The notes under the pieces are model-generated. The model saw only the letters and a program-made list of their open reading frames with translations, searched no databases and had not been told where the DNA came from. Shown in pieces: positions 15,897 to 25,003 of a DNA stretch of 64,000 bases. The stretch's first letter is position 1, and every line of letters begins with the position of its first letter. The translations under genes and the position numbers were made by a program. Source of the DNA: Castellaniella ginsengisoli (GTDB taxonomy: Bacteria > Pseudomonadota > Gammaproteobacteria > Burkholderiales > Burkholderiaceae_B); the NCBI RefSeq assembly GCF_039523235.1, contig NZ_BAAAEX010000010.1; one strand, 5' to 3'.

Positions 15897-17516
15897 ATGT
15901 CTCTCGACCGGATCGATTCGCACGGTGTTTTTGTCGGCCTGCCACGGGAGCCGGAGCTCTCTCTCGGGAATGCGGTGCCTCTTTCTGCGCCCGTAGACCG
16001 CAGTCCGGCCGGTTCCGGCCCGCGGCGGGACAGCGTCCGGCTTTCCCAAGAGGGCGTCGGGGCGGCGGCCCTGCAGGCCAGCGACAGCATGCAGCGCCAA
16101 TTGCAGGCACTGCAAGGGCGCAACCCACGATCGGCCGATGCGTCGACCTACGACATCCGGCCGCAGGGCATCCCCCGCTACGATGCCGGGAACAGGCTGG
16201 TGGGCTTTACCGTCATCCGCCAGGCCCCGCCATTGGAAACCTTGGTGTTCCGTGGCGGCGGCGCCAAGGGGGTCGGCAACCCGAGCGTTCTGGCCGAAAT
16301 GCGGGATGCCGGCATGCTCGACGGAATCAAGCATCTGGTGGGCTCCTCGGTCGGCGCGCTCACTGCGTTGGGCCTGGCTTCCGGCCTGGACATCCCGGCG
16401 TTGCAGGCGCTTGCGGACAAGTTCGATGGGAAGGCGATGCGGGGCGCGCCAGACGGCGGCTTCCAATCCCGTTACCCCATGTTCGACACGAGCTGGCGGC
16501 CCGGCTTCCAGGCCGGACGCGTCCTGGAACTCCTGGATCGGACCACGGCGGAGCAGGTATCGGGCTACCTCGGCGCGCATTGGGCGGGTGACGCCTTCCA
16601 GACCAGGCTCGAACGTTTGCGCCTTGCCGAGGGGGACGGGGCCGTTGATCGTCTCGCACAATTGCGCCATCAGGATGAGGGCGCTGACCGCAGCGGGCGG
16701 ATGATCACCTTCAATGATCTGCGCTTGCTGCATCGGCTGGAGCCGGACCGGTTCAAGAATCTGACCCTCACGGGGTGGGATGCGACCCGAGGCCGGACCC
16801 TGTACTTCGATGCGCAGACGACGCCGGATGTGCCGGTTGCGGTGGCGGGCCGCATATCGATGGGGTTTCCCGTCTATTTCAAATCGGTGGACCTCGATCC
16901 CGGCGACGGCCACGGCCTCAGGACGTTCACCGACGGCGGCGTGGGCAGCAATATGCCCGTCGAAGTCGTCACGAACGGCTTGCAGGGCAAGAGGCTGGAG
17001 CATGCGAAGGCACGCACGGCCGTATTGACCTTCGATGAAGGAGGAGAGGCCTATCGGATACTGCATCAGACGCCCCAGCCGCCTTCGTTCGGCCTGGAGT
17101 GGGTGAAGGACAAGCTTGCGGGGTGGGTGGCGCGCAACCCGGACTACGGATGGTCGGCTTACCAGGACAGGCTCAAAGTTCATGAGGCGGGCCCCAATGC
17201 CTTCGTCGTCTTCCACGGCGATATCGGCACCCTGGATCTGGGGGCCTCTTCAACGCGGCGGGGCCTCGCGCAAGCGCAAGCCGCGCTGAAAATGCGCGAG
17301 CAGATCGCGTTGCGGCGCGGCCAAGCCTATGCCGAGGAGTTCTCGTCGGCCCGGGAATGCTTCATGCAACTGAATGAGCGGGAAAAGAGGGCCATTCTGG
17401 AAGGACCGGTACCGGAGCCGGGGGCTTATCCCAAAGGCCGTGATGATGCGGGTTATCAATTCGAGTGGACGCTGTTCGAGCTTGCGCGGCACGAGGCGCA
17501 GCAACGCAAGTCTTGA
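15897..17516 (+). CDS. Patatin-like phospholipase, candidate type III effector (ExoU-like)
   Basis: 539 residues from an ATG with GGGAGG upstream. No signal peptide is present. After a ~115-residue Ser/Arg/Gln-rich N-terminal region comes a patatin domain with oxyanion loop G120-GGAK-G125, nucleophile elbow G149-S-S151-V-G153 and catalytic D346 in TDGG. From memory of Pseudomonas ExoU, its catalytic Ser and Asp (S142, D344) sit at almost the same positions. About 190 residues follow the Asp and could hold a membrane-targeting region. The predicted BtrS-type promoter upstream ties it to the secretion system 15 kb away. Predicted activity is phospholipase A2 in the host cell. Secretion is not shown by sequence alone, and a bacterial housekeeping patatin remains possible. 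Confidence 0.8.
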   Translation: MSLDRIDSHGVFVGLPREPELSLGNAVPLSAPVDRSPAGSGPRRDSVRLSQEGVGAAALQASDSMQRQLQALQGRNPRSADASTYDIRPQGIPRYDAGNRLVGFTVIRQAPPLETLVFRGGGAKGVGNPSVLAEMRDAGMLDGIKHLVGSSVGALTALGLASGLDIPALQALADKFDGKAMRGAPDGGFQSRYPMFDTSWRPGFQAGRVLELLDRTTAEQVSGYLGAHWAGDAFQTRLERLRLAEGDGAVDRLAQLRHQDEGADRSGRMITFNDLRLLHRLEPDRFKNLTLTGWDATRGRTLYFDAQTTPDVPVAVAGRISMGFPVYFKSVDLDPGDGHGLRTFTDGGVGSNMPVEVVTNGLQGKRLEHAKARTAVLTFDEGGEAYRILHQTPQPPSFGLEWVKDKLAGWVARNPDYGWSAYQDRLKVHEAGPNAFVVFHGDIGTLDLGASSTRRGLAQAQAALKMREQIALRRGQAYAEEFSSARECFMQLNEREKRAILEGPVPEPGAYPKGRDDAGYQFEWTLFELARHEAQQRKS

Positions 17517-17644
17517 ATTCCGGGGCGTCTCGTTGCATGGGCCGGGTTTTTATTTGGTATCTTATTGAATTCGATCCCCAGCCGGGGCCGGGTCCTTCCA
17601 TTTCATATGCCTTGCTGGCCGGCCGGCCAGCCCGGAGTGCCGTC

Positions 17645-18475
17645 TTGCTGAATGACGAACAACGCGCATTGCAACTTCATATCCGCCTCGCCCTGGGCGT
17701 GGGGGATGCCTTCGATGCCCAGGCTGAAATCGAGCGGCGGGTGGAATTCCTGGCTGAATTGCTGCGCGCCACGGGCGCTCGCGCCCTGGTGCTGGGCATC
17801 AGCGGCGGCGTCGATTCGCTGACGGCAGGCTGCCTGTCCCAGCGCGCCGTCGAGCGCGTGCGCGCGCAAGGCGGGGATGCCCGCTTCGTGGCCATGCGGC
17901 TGCCCTACGGCGTCCAACTGGACGAAGCCGATGCCCAGTCGGGCCTGGCGGTCATCCGGCCCGACGATCTGCTGACCGTGGATGTGCGGCCGGCCTCGGA
18001 TGCGATGCTGGCCGCGGTGCGGGCCGGTGGACAGACTTTTCGCGATGCGGCCCAAGAGGATTTTCTGCATGGCAACATCAAGGCGCGGCAACGCATGATC
18101 GCGCAATACGCCGTGGCCGGCGCGCGCGGCGGGCTGGTGGTCGGCACCGATCATGCCGCCGAGGCGCTGATGGGGTTTTTCACGAAATTCGGCGACGGCG
18201 CCGCCGACGTCACGCCGCTGGCGGGGCTGAACAAGCGCCGCGTGCGGGCGCTGGCGGCCGCCCTGGGGGCGCCTCGTGAGCTGGTCTTCAAAGTGCCCAC
18301 CGCCGATCTCGAACTGCTCACGCCGCTCAAGCCCGACGAAGACGCCTTCGGCGTGAGCTACGAGCAGATCGATGATTTCCTGGAGGGCCGGGACGTCCCG
18401 CCCGGCATTTTCGATATCATCGTCTCCGCCTGGCGCCGCAGCGCCCATAAACGCGCCCTGCCGGTCGCGCCCTGA
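17645..18475 (+). CDS. nadE: NH3-dependent NAD+ synthetase
   Basis: 276 residues from a TTG at 17645 with GGAG seven bases upstream. That length matches E. coli-type NadE (275 residues). The frame extends into the previous gene, but those codons are not conserved. The PP-loop ATP pyrophosphatase motif LGISGGVDS and the TDHAAEALMGFFTKFGDGAAD segment are diagnostic. It amidates nicotinate adenine dinucleotide to NAD+ with ammonia. There is no glutaminase domain. It stands alone between the phospholipase and a convergent monooxygenase. Confidence 0.9.
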   Translation: MLNDEQRALQLHIRLALGVGDAFDAQAEIERRVEFLAELLRATGARALVLGISGGVDSLTAGCLSQRAVERVRAQGGDARFVAMRLPYGVQLDEADAQSGLAVIRPDDLLTVDVRPASDAMLAAVRAGGQTFRDAAQEDFLHGNIKARQRMIAQYAVAGARGGLVVGTDHAAEALMGFFTKFGDGAADVTPLAGLNKRRVRALAAALGAPRELVFKVPTADLELLTPLKPDEDAFGVSYEQIDDFLEGRDVPPGIFDIIVSAWRRSAHKRALPVAP

Positions 18476-18487
18476 TCCTTTGCGGCG

Positions 18488-19474
18488 TCAGGCGGCCAGC
18501 CCGGCGGTGATCTCGTAGGATCGCAGGCGGGCCGCATGGTCGTGCATATTGCTGGTGATCATCAGTTCGTCCGCCCCGGTGTGCTCGACGAAGGCGCCGA
18601 TCTGCGCGGCGACGGTGTCCGGCGAACCGATGGCGGCACAGGACAGGACACTGTCCAGCAGCGCGCGGGCGGGCGGCGGCAGGGATTCCAGATAGCCCTC
18701 GACAGGCCGGGGCAGCAACCCCGGCCGGCCGGCCCGCAGGTTGACGAAGGACTGCTGCCAGGATGTCGCCAGGAAACGGGCCTGCTCATCCGTATCGGCG
18801 GCGAACACATTGAAGCCCAGCATCACGTAAGGCCGGTCCAGGTGGCGCGAAGGACGGAAATGGCGCCGGTACAGGGCGATGGCGTCCGTCATCTGCGCCG
18901 GCGCGAAATGCGAAGCGAAGGCATAGGGCAGGCCCATCAAGGCGGCCAGTTGGGCTCCGAACAGGCTGGATCCCAGGATCCAGACCGGCACGGCGCAGCC
19001 CTCGCCGGGCACGGCGCGCACCGGCCCGCGGCCCTCGAAATAATCCATCAGCTCGGCCACGTCGCGCGGGAAGGCGTCGGGGTCCGAATCCAGCGTCCGG
19101 CGCAGCGCCCGCGCGGTGGCCTGGTCCGACCCGGGGGCGCGTCCCAGCCCCAGGTCGATGCGGCCGGGATGCAGCGTGGCCAGCGTGCCGAATTGCTCGG
19201 CGATCACCAGGGGGGAGTGGTTGGGCAGCATGATGCCGCCTGCGCCCACGCGGATGCGCGAGGTGGTTGCGGCGACGTGGCCGATCAGCACGGCGGTGGC
19301 CGCGCTGGCGATGCCGGGCATGCCGTGGTGCTCGGCCATCCAGTAGCGGCGGTAGCCCAGGGCTTCGGCGTGGCGGGCCAGGTCTGCGGTGTGCGCGAAG
19401 GCCTCGGCGGCGTTGCCCCCTTCGGCGATGGGGGCCAGATCCAGGACCGAAAACGGGATCGGAGGACGGGTCAT
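18488..19474 (-). CDS. Luciferase-like flavin monooxygenase (LLM family)
   Basis: A 328-residue alpha/beta-barrel of the bacterial luciferase superfamily. YRRYWMAEHHGMPGIAS, RIRVGAGGIMLPNHSPLVIAEQF and GRIDLGLGRAPGSD are characteristic of the MsnO8/YhbW-type group. A reduced-flavin-dependent oxidation is expected; substrate unknown. The start at 19474 overlaps the stop of the thioesterase gene (ATGA), so the two are co-translated. Confidence 0.85.
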   Translation of the reverse strand: MTRPPIPFSVLDLAPIAEGGNAAEAFAHTADLARHAEALGYRRYWMAEHHGMPGIASAATAVLIGHVAATTSRIRVGAGGIMLPNHSPLVIAEQFGTLATLHPGRIDLGLGRAPGSDQATARALRRTLDSDPDAFPRDVAELMDYFEGRGPVRAVPGEGCAVPVWILGSSLFGAQLAALMGLPYAFASHFAPAQMTDAIALYRRHFRPSRHLDRPYVMLGFNVFAADTDEQARFLATSWQQSFVNLRAGRPGLLPRPVEGYLESLPPPARALLDSVLSCAAIGSPDTVAAQIGAFVEHTGADELMITSNMHDHAARLRSYEITAGLAA

Positions 19475-19920
19475 GCGGGTTCCGGCAGATTCATGAGGGT
19501 TTGCTGCATCAGGGCCACGGGCGTCTTCTCGCCGGCATTCAAGGCGTAGACATCGACCTGGACGATGGTCAGCGTGCGCCCCGCGCGCACGACGCGGCCA
19601 ACGGCTTCCAGGGATTCCCCGCGCGCGGGGGCCAGCATATTGATCTTGAACTCCACCGACAGCACCGTGTGGCCCGGCTGCGCCCGCGTCATGGCGGCGA
19701 AGCCGCCGGCGGCGTCGGCGATCGAGGACGTCGCGCCAGCGTGAAAATAGCCCAGGTGCTGGGTCAGGTTGGGGCCGTAGGGCAGATGGACGTGGACGCG
19801 GCCCGGAGCCACGTCGCCCAGGCGGGCGCGCAGGTGGCGCATCAGGCCCGAGCGGTCGAAGTGGTCCTGGATGAGGGCGCGCAGGGCGGCGGTGTCCGGT
19901 GCGGCGGTCGGTGGCGTCAT
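19471..19920 (-). CDS. PaaI-family hotdog thioesterase
   Basis: 149 residues with a hotdog fold. LGYFHAGATSSIADAAGGFAA provides the central helix with the catalytic region, and TVLSVEFKINMLAPARGE is typical of PaaI/YigI-like acyl-CoA thioesterases. It is translationally coupled to the downstream monooxygenase and divergent from the DMT exporter gene. Substrate unknown. Confidence 0.83.
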   Translation of the reverse strand: MTPPTAAPDTAALRALIQDHFDRSGLMRHLRARLGDVAPGRVHVHLPYGPNLTQHLGYFHAGATSSIADAAGGFAAMTRAQPGHTVLSVEFKINMLAPARGESLEAVGRVVRAGRTLTIVQVDVYALNAGEKTPVALMQQTLMNLPEPA

Positions 19921-19959
19921 GAGTGTCCTGTATAGTCGTGAATCGCAAGCATTCCGGTC

Positions 19960-20898
19960 ATGGAATCCAACTTCGCTGTGTCCTACGATAAGCCATTTTC
20001 TTCCGCTTCCCAACATCCGGCCGGGGCTGTCCGCCGTCCGGCGGCCGGCCTGCCCGGCCCGGGCATCGGCCTGGCGGTCTGCCTGGCCGTGGCCGCCATG
20101 ATCAGCGTCCAGACCGGCGTGTCGCTGGCCGTGCCGGTGATCCACGATTACGGCGCGCTCAGCACGTCCAGTCTGCGCCTGTGCTGGGCCGCGCTGGCCC
20201 TGTGGCTGTTCGTGCGCCCGCCCTTGCACCGCTACGGCGCCGCCCAGTGGCGGGCGGCGTTGATCCTGGGGGCCGCCATGGCCGTCATGTCCCTGGCCTT
20301 CTTCCTGGCGATCGAGCGCCTGCCCCAGCACTTGACCGTCGCGCTGGAATTCTGCGGCCCCTTGGCGGTGGCCGCTCTGGGTGCGCGCGGCTGGCGCGCC
20401 TTGGCCTGGCCGCTGCTGGCGGCGATCGGAATCGGGCTGCTGGTGCAGGGCGACACGCATCTGCCCGGCGGCACCGATGCGGTGGGCATCGCGTTCGCTT
20501 TGCTGGCGGCGGTCGGCTGGGGGGTCTATATCGTCATGATGAAGCGGATCGGCCCGGCGTTTCCAGGCCTGCAGGGGCTGGCCGTCTCTTTGGCGGCGGC
20601 CGCGCTGCTGTCTCTGCCTTTTGCCGTGGCCGAGACCGGCTCCGCCCGCTTTCCATGGGAGCAACTGCTCTTCACGGCGGGTCTGGCGGTGCTGGTGCCG
20701 CTGGTGCCCTATATCCTGGAGATCACGGCGCTGCGGCGCATGCCGGCCGCCATGTTCGGCGTGTTGATGAGCGTGGAGCCCGCCGTCGGCGCGATAGCGG
20801 GCTGGCTCTTTCTGGGCCAGGGCATGGGGATCGGCCAGATGCTGGGCACCAGTCTGGTGGTGGCCGCCAGTGTGGGGGTCGTGCGGGCGGGCCGCTGA
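19960..20898 (+). CDS. EamA/DMT-family inner-membrane exporter (RhtA-like)
   Basis: 312 residues with ten predicted membrane helices as two five-helix EamA repeats. LALWLFVRPPL, FFLAIERLPQHLTVALEF and LEITALRRMPAAMFGVLMSVEPAVGA match RhtA-type amino acid exporters closely. It probably exports threonine/homoserine or related metabolites. It ends 14 bp before the predicted promoter of the btr operon and is probably not part of that operon. Confidence 0.82.
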   Translation: MESNFAVSYDKPFSSASQHPAGAVRRPAAGLPGPGIGLAVCLAVAAMISVQTGVSLAVPVIHDYGALSTSSLRLCWAALALWLFVRPPLHRYGAAQWRAALILGAAMAVMSLAFFLAIERLPQHLTVALEFCGPLAVAALGARGWRALAWPLLAAIGIGLLVQGDTHLPGGTDAVGIAFALLAAVGWGVYIVMMKRIGPAFPGLQGLAVSLAAAALLSLPFAVAETGSARFPWEQLLFTAGLAVLVPLVPYILEITALRRMPAAMFGVLMSVEPAVGAIAGWLFLGQGMGIGQMLGTSLVVAASVGVVRAGR

Positions 20899-20911
20899 AC
20901 ACGTGCAGGCT

Positions 20912-20940
20912 GGAACTTTTCGGGCGATTTTGTGACTCAG
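20912..20940 (+). promoter_or_regulatory. Predicted BtrS-type promoter of the MFS-btrU operon
   Basis: GGAAC at 20912-20916, 17-nt spacer, GACTCAG at 20934-20940. It lies between the exporter and the first gene of the six-gene operon. It overlaps the alternative GTG start at 20932, which supports the ATG at 20995. If used by BtrS, the operon encoding the BtrU phosphatase is under positive feedback from its own sigma factor. Confidence 0.6.
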
Positions 20941-20994
20941 CATCAATCATGCTTCCCGCCCCGGGCGGGCGTTTACAAGGGCACGACCTTTTTC

Positions 20995-23274
20995 ATGCGT
21001 TTTCCGCTGATTCCAGCATTCCTGTTCAGCTTGTTGATTGCGGCTTGCCTGGCCGCAGGCGCCTGGATGACGGAAGGCTCGCTGCTCAAGGCCTATCGCG
21101 GCATCCTCGAATCCCGTTTCGCCATTGCGCTGGACCGTACCGCCGAAGGCGCCATGCATGCCGCCTCGCTGGGGGTGAGCCTCGACAGCCAGGAAGGCAC
21201 CCTGGGCGCCGCCCTGCGGCGCGAACGCGCCCTGGATGCCGACATCCTCGGCATGGCCGTCCAGGATGCCCGGGGGCGGCGGCTCTACAGCGAGGGCGTC
21301 ATGCCCGAACCCGCGCCGCCCGGTACGCTGGGGCAGACGCTGCTCGACGATATTGGGCTGCCCGCCGGGCGGATCCTGCTGCGCTACGATCCCCGTGCGC
21401 TGGAGGTTCCCTCCGCGGCGATCCGCCAGGACATGCGCGGGTACGCCCTGCCTGTCGTGACAGGCGCCGCTTTGCTGGGTTTCCTGGCTGCGTTGGCGTT
21501 GCGCGCCGGCCGCGCCGGGCGAGGCCGGTTGCGCCTGCCTTTGGCGCTGGCCCTCATCCTGGGAGGGGGGCTGCTCTTGATCGATCATCAGGCCTCGCGC
21601 ATTATCGACCGCACGCTGAACCCCTTGATCGAGGCCAAAGTCGAGTCGATCGGCAACGGGGCTCGTTCCTTGATCGACAAGGCGCTGGCGCTGGGGATCC
21701 CGTTGGATCAATTGCAGGGCGTGCCCGAGTATTTCGAGTCCCTGAGGCGGCATTACCCCGAGCTGGAACGGATCGAACTGCAGGTGGTCCCGCCCGACGG
21801 CATTGACGAGGCGGACGCTCCGGAAGGGCGCCTGCTGCTGCCGATTCCTGCCCAGGGGGCCGCAGTGGCCGCTCTCGCAGTAGCCGTCCTGGAGGTGGTG
21901 CCCGACAACCGCCATGCCGCCGACCAGATCCATGGCCTGCTGCTGGACACGGCCTTTCTGGGCCTGGTGGCTTTGCTGATCGGTTTCGAGCTGCTGTCGC
22001 TGCTGACACAGACGAGTGCTTTCCGGCGGCCGTCCGGTGCGGTCGCCGCGCACGCCGGCGCTGCGCTGCCGGCCGAGCAGGTCCGCGGCGTCCTGTTCGT
22101 TTTCATGATGGCCGAGGAACTGAATCGCCCCTTCCTGCCCAGCCTGACCGAGCGGCTGCTGCCGGCCGGCGCCGCTCACGCGCCGCTGCTCGTCAGTCTG
22201 CCCATCGTGGTTTTCATGGCGATCGTCGCGCTGGGCCAGATCCCCATGGCCCTCTGGTCCGAATCGCTGGGCCGCCGCCGCGGGCTGATGCTGGGCGCGG
22301 GCATGGCGGGTCTCGGCTACGGCCTGTGCGCTTTCGCCGACTCCTATTCGGGCCTGCTTCTGGCCCGGGCATTCAGCGCCCTGGGCTTCACACTGGTCTT
22401 TACCTCGGCGCAGGGGCACATCGTCGATCAGGCCGATCCCGCGGCCCGCACGGCGGGGCTCGCCGTCTTCATCCGCGCCATTCTGGCCGCCGCCCTGTGC
22501 GCACCGCCGATCGGCGGTTTCCTGGCCGAGCACTTCGGCACCGGCACGGCATTCCTGGCCGCCGCCGGCCTGTGCCTGACTGCGCTGTGCCTGGCACGGG
22601 CCATGATGTCCGCAACCCGGCCGTCCGGGCGGGCGCATGCCGTCCGGACGGCGCCGGGGGCGTTTCGCGATACCTGGCGCATCCCCGGCTTGCGCGCCCT
22701 GCTGCTGGGATGCGCGGTGCCGGCCAAACTGATTCTTGCGGCCCTGTGCTTTTTCCTGGTTCCGCTGATCCTGGCCGACGAAGGCTATTCGTTGTCCAGC
22801 ATCGGCCGGGTCCAGATGATCTACCCGCTGATGATGGTCCTGTGCGTTCCGCTGTTCGCCCGCTGGGGCGAATCGCCCGGGCGCGATGCCCGGCCCCGCA
22901 AGATCATTCTGGGCGGGCTCATTGCCGGCCTGGGGGTGTTCCCGGTCGTGTTCTTGCCCGGCTTGGGCACGATCATGGTTTTCCTGCTTCTCCTGGGGCT
23001 GGGCCAGGCTTTGTCGATCACGCCCCAGTCGTCCATGATGGCCACCTACGCCCACCATGGCCAGGGCCGTCATTCGGCCCAGGTGCTGGGGCTGTTCCGG
23101 CTGGTCGAGCGCGGCGGATCCGCCGCCGGTCCGGCCCTGGCCGGCGCGGCGCTGGGCCTGCTCGGCCCGGCGCCCACGCTGGCCTTGTTCGGTTTGTTGA
23201 CCACCGGCGGCGCCCTGCTCTACGGTTATGGTCAATGGCGCTCCACTTTCAATCCCTCCGGCCGTCTCTCATGA
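20995..23274 (+). CDS. MFS transporter fused to two extracytoplasmic sensor-like modules
   Basis: 759 residues. TM1 (~5-25) leads into a periplasmic module (~26-150) with LGVSLDS at 59-65. Two helices (~155-205) and a second module (~210-310, LGIPLDQLQG at 233-242) follow, then one helix (~320-340). From ~365 to the end is a 12-helix major facilitator domain (FVFMMAEELNRPFLPSL; ALWSESLGRRRGLMLGAGM; second half MIYPLMMVLCVPLFARWGESPGR). It may be a transporter regulated by, or acting as, a sensor. It is first in a six-gene operon ending in btrU and overlaps the next gene by ATGA. The transported compound is unknown. Confidence 0.8.
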   Translation: MRFPLIPAFLFSLLIAACLAAGAWMTEGSLLKAYRGILESRFAIALDRTAEGAMHAASLGVSLDSQEGTLGAALRRERALDADILGMAVQDARGRRLYSEGVMPEPAPPGTLGQTLLDDIGLPAGRILLRYDPRALEVPSAAIRQDMRGYALPVVTGAALLGFLAALALRAGRAGRGRLRLPLALALILGGGLLLIDHQASRIIDRTLNPLIEAKVESIGNGARSLIDKALALGIPLDQLQGVPEYFESLRRHYPELERIELQVVPPDGIDEADAPEGRLLLPIPAQGAAVAALAVAVLEVVPDNRHAADQIHGLLLDTAFLGLVALLIGFELLSLLTQTSAFRRPSGAVAAHAGAALPAEQVRGVLFVFMMAEELNRPFLPSLTERLLPAGAAHAPLLVSLPIVVFMAIVALGQIPMALWSESLGRRRGLMLGAGMAGLGYGLCAFADSYSGLLLARAFSALGFTLVFTSAQGHIVDQADPAARTAGLAVFIRAILAAALCAPPIGGFLAEHFGTGTAFLAAAGLCLTALCLARAMMSATRPSGRAHAVRTAPGAFRDTWRIPGLRALLLGCAVPAKLILAALCFFLVPLILADEGYSLSSIGRVQMIYPLMMVLCVPLFARWGESPGRDARPRKIILGGLIAGLGVFPVVFLPGLGTIMVFLLLLGLGQALSITPQSSMMATYAHHGQGRHSAQVLGLFRLVERGGSAAGPALAGAALGLLGPAPTLALFGLLTTGGALLYGYGQWRSTFNPSGRLS

Positions 23275-24332
23275 AAGCTTCCGCTCCTTCTTCTCCATTC
23301 CGCCGGCGCCTGTTGCGAGCCGCCCTGTCCACCGGCTTTCTGGGGGGCGCCGCGCCCCTGGTGGCGCGTGCGGCGGGCCGGCGCCGCATCCTGATGATCA
23401 CCTACCGGGGGCGTACGGAAGTCGAGGACGGATTCCTGGAATACCTGCGGGGGCAGGGCAAGAACCCGGATATCGTCCATCGGGATGTCGGCCAGGACAT
23501 CCGTCGGCTGCCCGCTATCCTGGACGAGATTCCCGGCCTGGCGCCCGATCTGATCTACACGTGGGGCACGCCGTTGACCCTGGGCGTGGCGGGAACGTGG
23601 CGCGATCCCGATCCGTCCGGCCATGTGGGCGGCATCCCGGTCGTATTCGCCCTGGTGAGCGCGCCCGTGGCCGCCGGCATCGTGCCGGCGCTCACGCAGC
23701 AAGGCCGCAACATCACCGGGGCCGTGCACGTGGTGCCCACCGAAACCCAGGTCAAAGCCATGGCGGCCTACCGGGGATTCGACCGGGTCGGCTTGCTGTA
23801 CTCCACGACCGAGCCCAACTCCCGGGCGATTGCCGCCGAGATGGATGCCTTGTGCGCCGCCACCCACCGCACGGCCATTCATCGCCATTTCGTGCTGGAT
23901 GACGCCGGCCGTCCCACCGCAGAGGGCGTCGAGCGGCTGATCGCCGAATTGCGGGAAGAGGGTGCCGAATGGTTCTATCTGGTGCCCGATACCTTCCTGG
24001 GCACGGTCTACGACCGGGTGATCCCCGCCAGCATCGAGCAACAGTTGCCGACCTTCGGCGCTACCGAGCTCGCCGTCCGGAAGTTCTCGGCGCTGACCGG
24101 CCTGGTCAGCCGCTATCGTTCCGTCGGGCGGCTGGCCGCCGTGCAAGCCGAGGCCATTCTTTACCAAGGCGTTCCCGCCGGGCAGATTCCCATTGAAACC
24201 CTGAAGCGGTTCGCCCTATTGATCAACCTGTATACGGCCAAGGCGCTGGGGGGGTTCTACCCGCCCATTGAAATGCTGAACTACGCCGATGTGATCACCC
24301 GGGCTCCGGTGACGACGGAGCATATTGGATGA
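23271..24332 (+). CDS. ABC-type substrate-binding protein (COG2984-like), possible Tat export
   Basis: 353 residues. The N-terminus has FRRRLLRAALSTGFLGGAAP, a possible twin-arginine signal followed by a hydrophobic stretch and ARA cleavage site. The mature part is a two-lobed periplasmic binding fold of the ABC_sub_bind family (VVFALVSAPVAAGIVPAL; GRNITGAVHVVPTETQVKAM; SVGRLAAVQAEAILYQG). No permease or ATPase of its own is in the operon, so it may deliver a ligand to the neighbouring sensors. Its start overlaps the MFS stop and its stop overlaps the acetyltransferase start. Ligand unknown. Confidence 0.8.
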   Translation: MKASAPSSPFRRRLLRAALSTGFLGGAAPLVARAAGRRRILMITYRGRTEVEDGFLEYLRGQGKNPDIVHRDVGQDIRRLPAILDEIPGLAPDLIYTWGTPLTLGVAGTWRDPDPSGHVGGIPVVFALVSAPVAAGIVPALTQQGRNITGAVHVVPTETQVKAMAAYRGFDRVGLLYSTTEPNSRAIAAEMDALCAATHRTAIHRHFVLDDAGRPTAEGVERLIAELREEGAEWFYLVPDTFLGTVYDRVIPASIEQQLPTFGATELAVRKFSALTGLVSRYRSVGRLAAVQAEAILYQGVPAGQIPIETLKRFALLINLYTAKALGGFYPPIEMLNYADVITRAPVTTEHIG

Positions 24333-25003
24333 CCCGCCACGTGTCTTCCGAGTTGCATTGGGGTCTTCTCGGTCCGGGGGATCTCGACCGGATCGTCGCG
24401 CTGCACACGCAGGCGATCCGGGGTATGTGCCCCGATCAGGTCCGGCCCGAGAGTCCCGAATTCTTCGCCGCGCTTCTGGAGGGAGCGGGAAGGATCGTCG
24501 GTGTCTGCGACCCGGCCGGCGATCTGGTGGCCTATGGTGTGCTGCAGGATGGCCCCGACCCAGGCACCCGTCCGGATCTCTGGCTGGGCTGGCCCGAGGA
24601 TGCGCGCATCCAGAAGCTGGCCGGATCCTCGGTCGCCGAAGCCTATCGGGGTTTGCGCCTGCAGCGCACGCTGATCCGGCGCCGCATCGAACTGGCCGAT
24701 CCCGACGCCTACCTCTACGCCACGGCTGCGCCATCGAATCCGGCGAGCTGGCGCAGCCTGCTGCATGAAGGTTTCGAGATCCGGCGCTTGCGCCGGGTCT
24801 ATCAGGATTCGCTGCGCTACCTGATGGCCCGCCGCGCCAGGATGGCGGACACATCCGCAGCGGGGGGGGATGCGTCCGCCGCCCGTTCGCTGGATGAATT
24901 GCTGCTGGACGAACAAGACCGGTTGTTGTCACAGGGCTGGCGCGGGAGGCTCTTGGCGCAGGCCGGCTGCGTCCTCGTGCCTCCGGAGGGCGCCGGCTCA
25001 TGA
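24329..25003 (+). CDS. GNAT-family N-acetyltransferase-like protein
   Basis: 224 residues. The core resembles the GNAT fold, with an acetyl-CoA-binding segment around SVAEAYRGLRLQRTLIRRRI and a following NPASWRSLLHEGFEI, the strand-helix usual for motif B. The last ~50 residues are an unrelated helical tail. It is in the middle of the btrU operon with 4-bp overlaps on both sides, so its dose is tied to the racemase homologue. Acceptor substrate unknown. Confidence 0.7.
   Translation: MTRHVSSELHWGLLGPGDLDRIVALHTQAIRGMCPDQVRPESPEFFAALLEGAGRIVGVCDPAGDLVAYGVLQDGPDPGTRPDLWLGWPEDARIQKLAGSSVAEAYRGLRLQRTLIRRRIELADPDAYLYATAAPSNPASWRSLLHEGFEIRRLRRVYQDSLRYLMARRARMADTSAAGGDASAARSLDELLLDEQDRLLSQGWRGRLLAQAGCVLVPPEGAGS

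Noticed and set aside
20932..20995. GTG at 20932 as start of the MFS-sensor gene
   Set aside because: It overlaps the predicted promoter hexamer, and the extra residues precede a normal membrane start at 20995.
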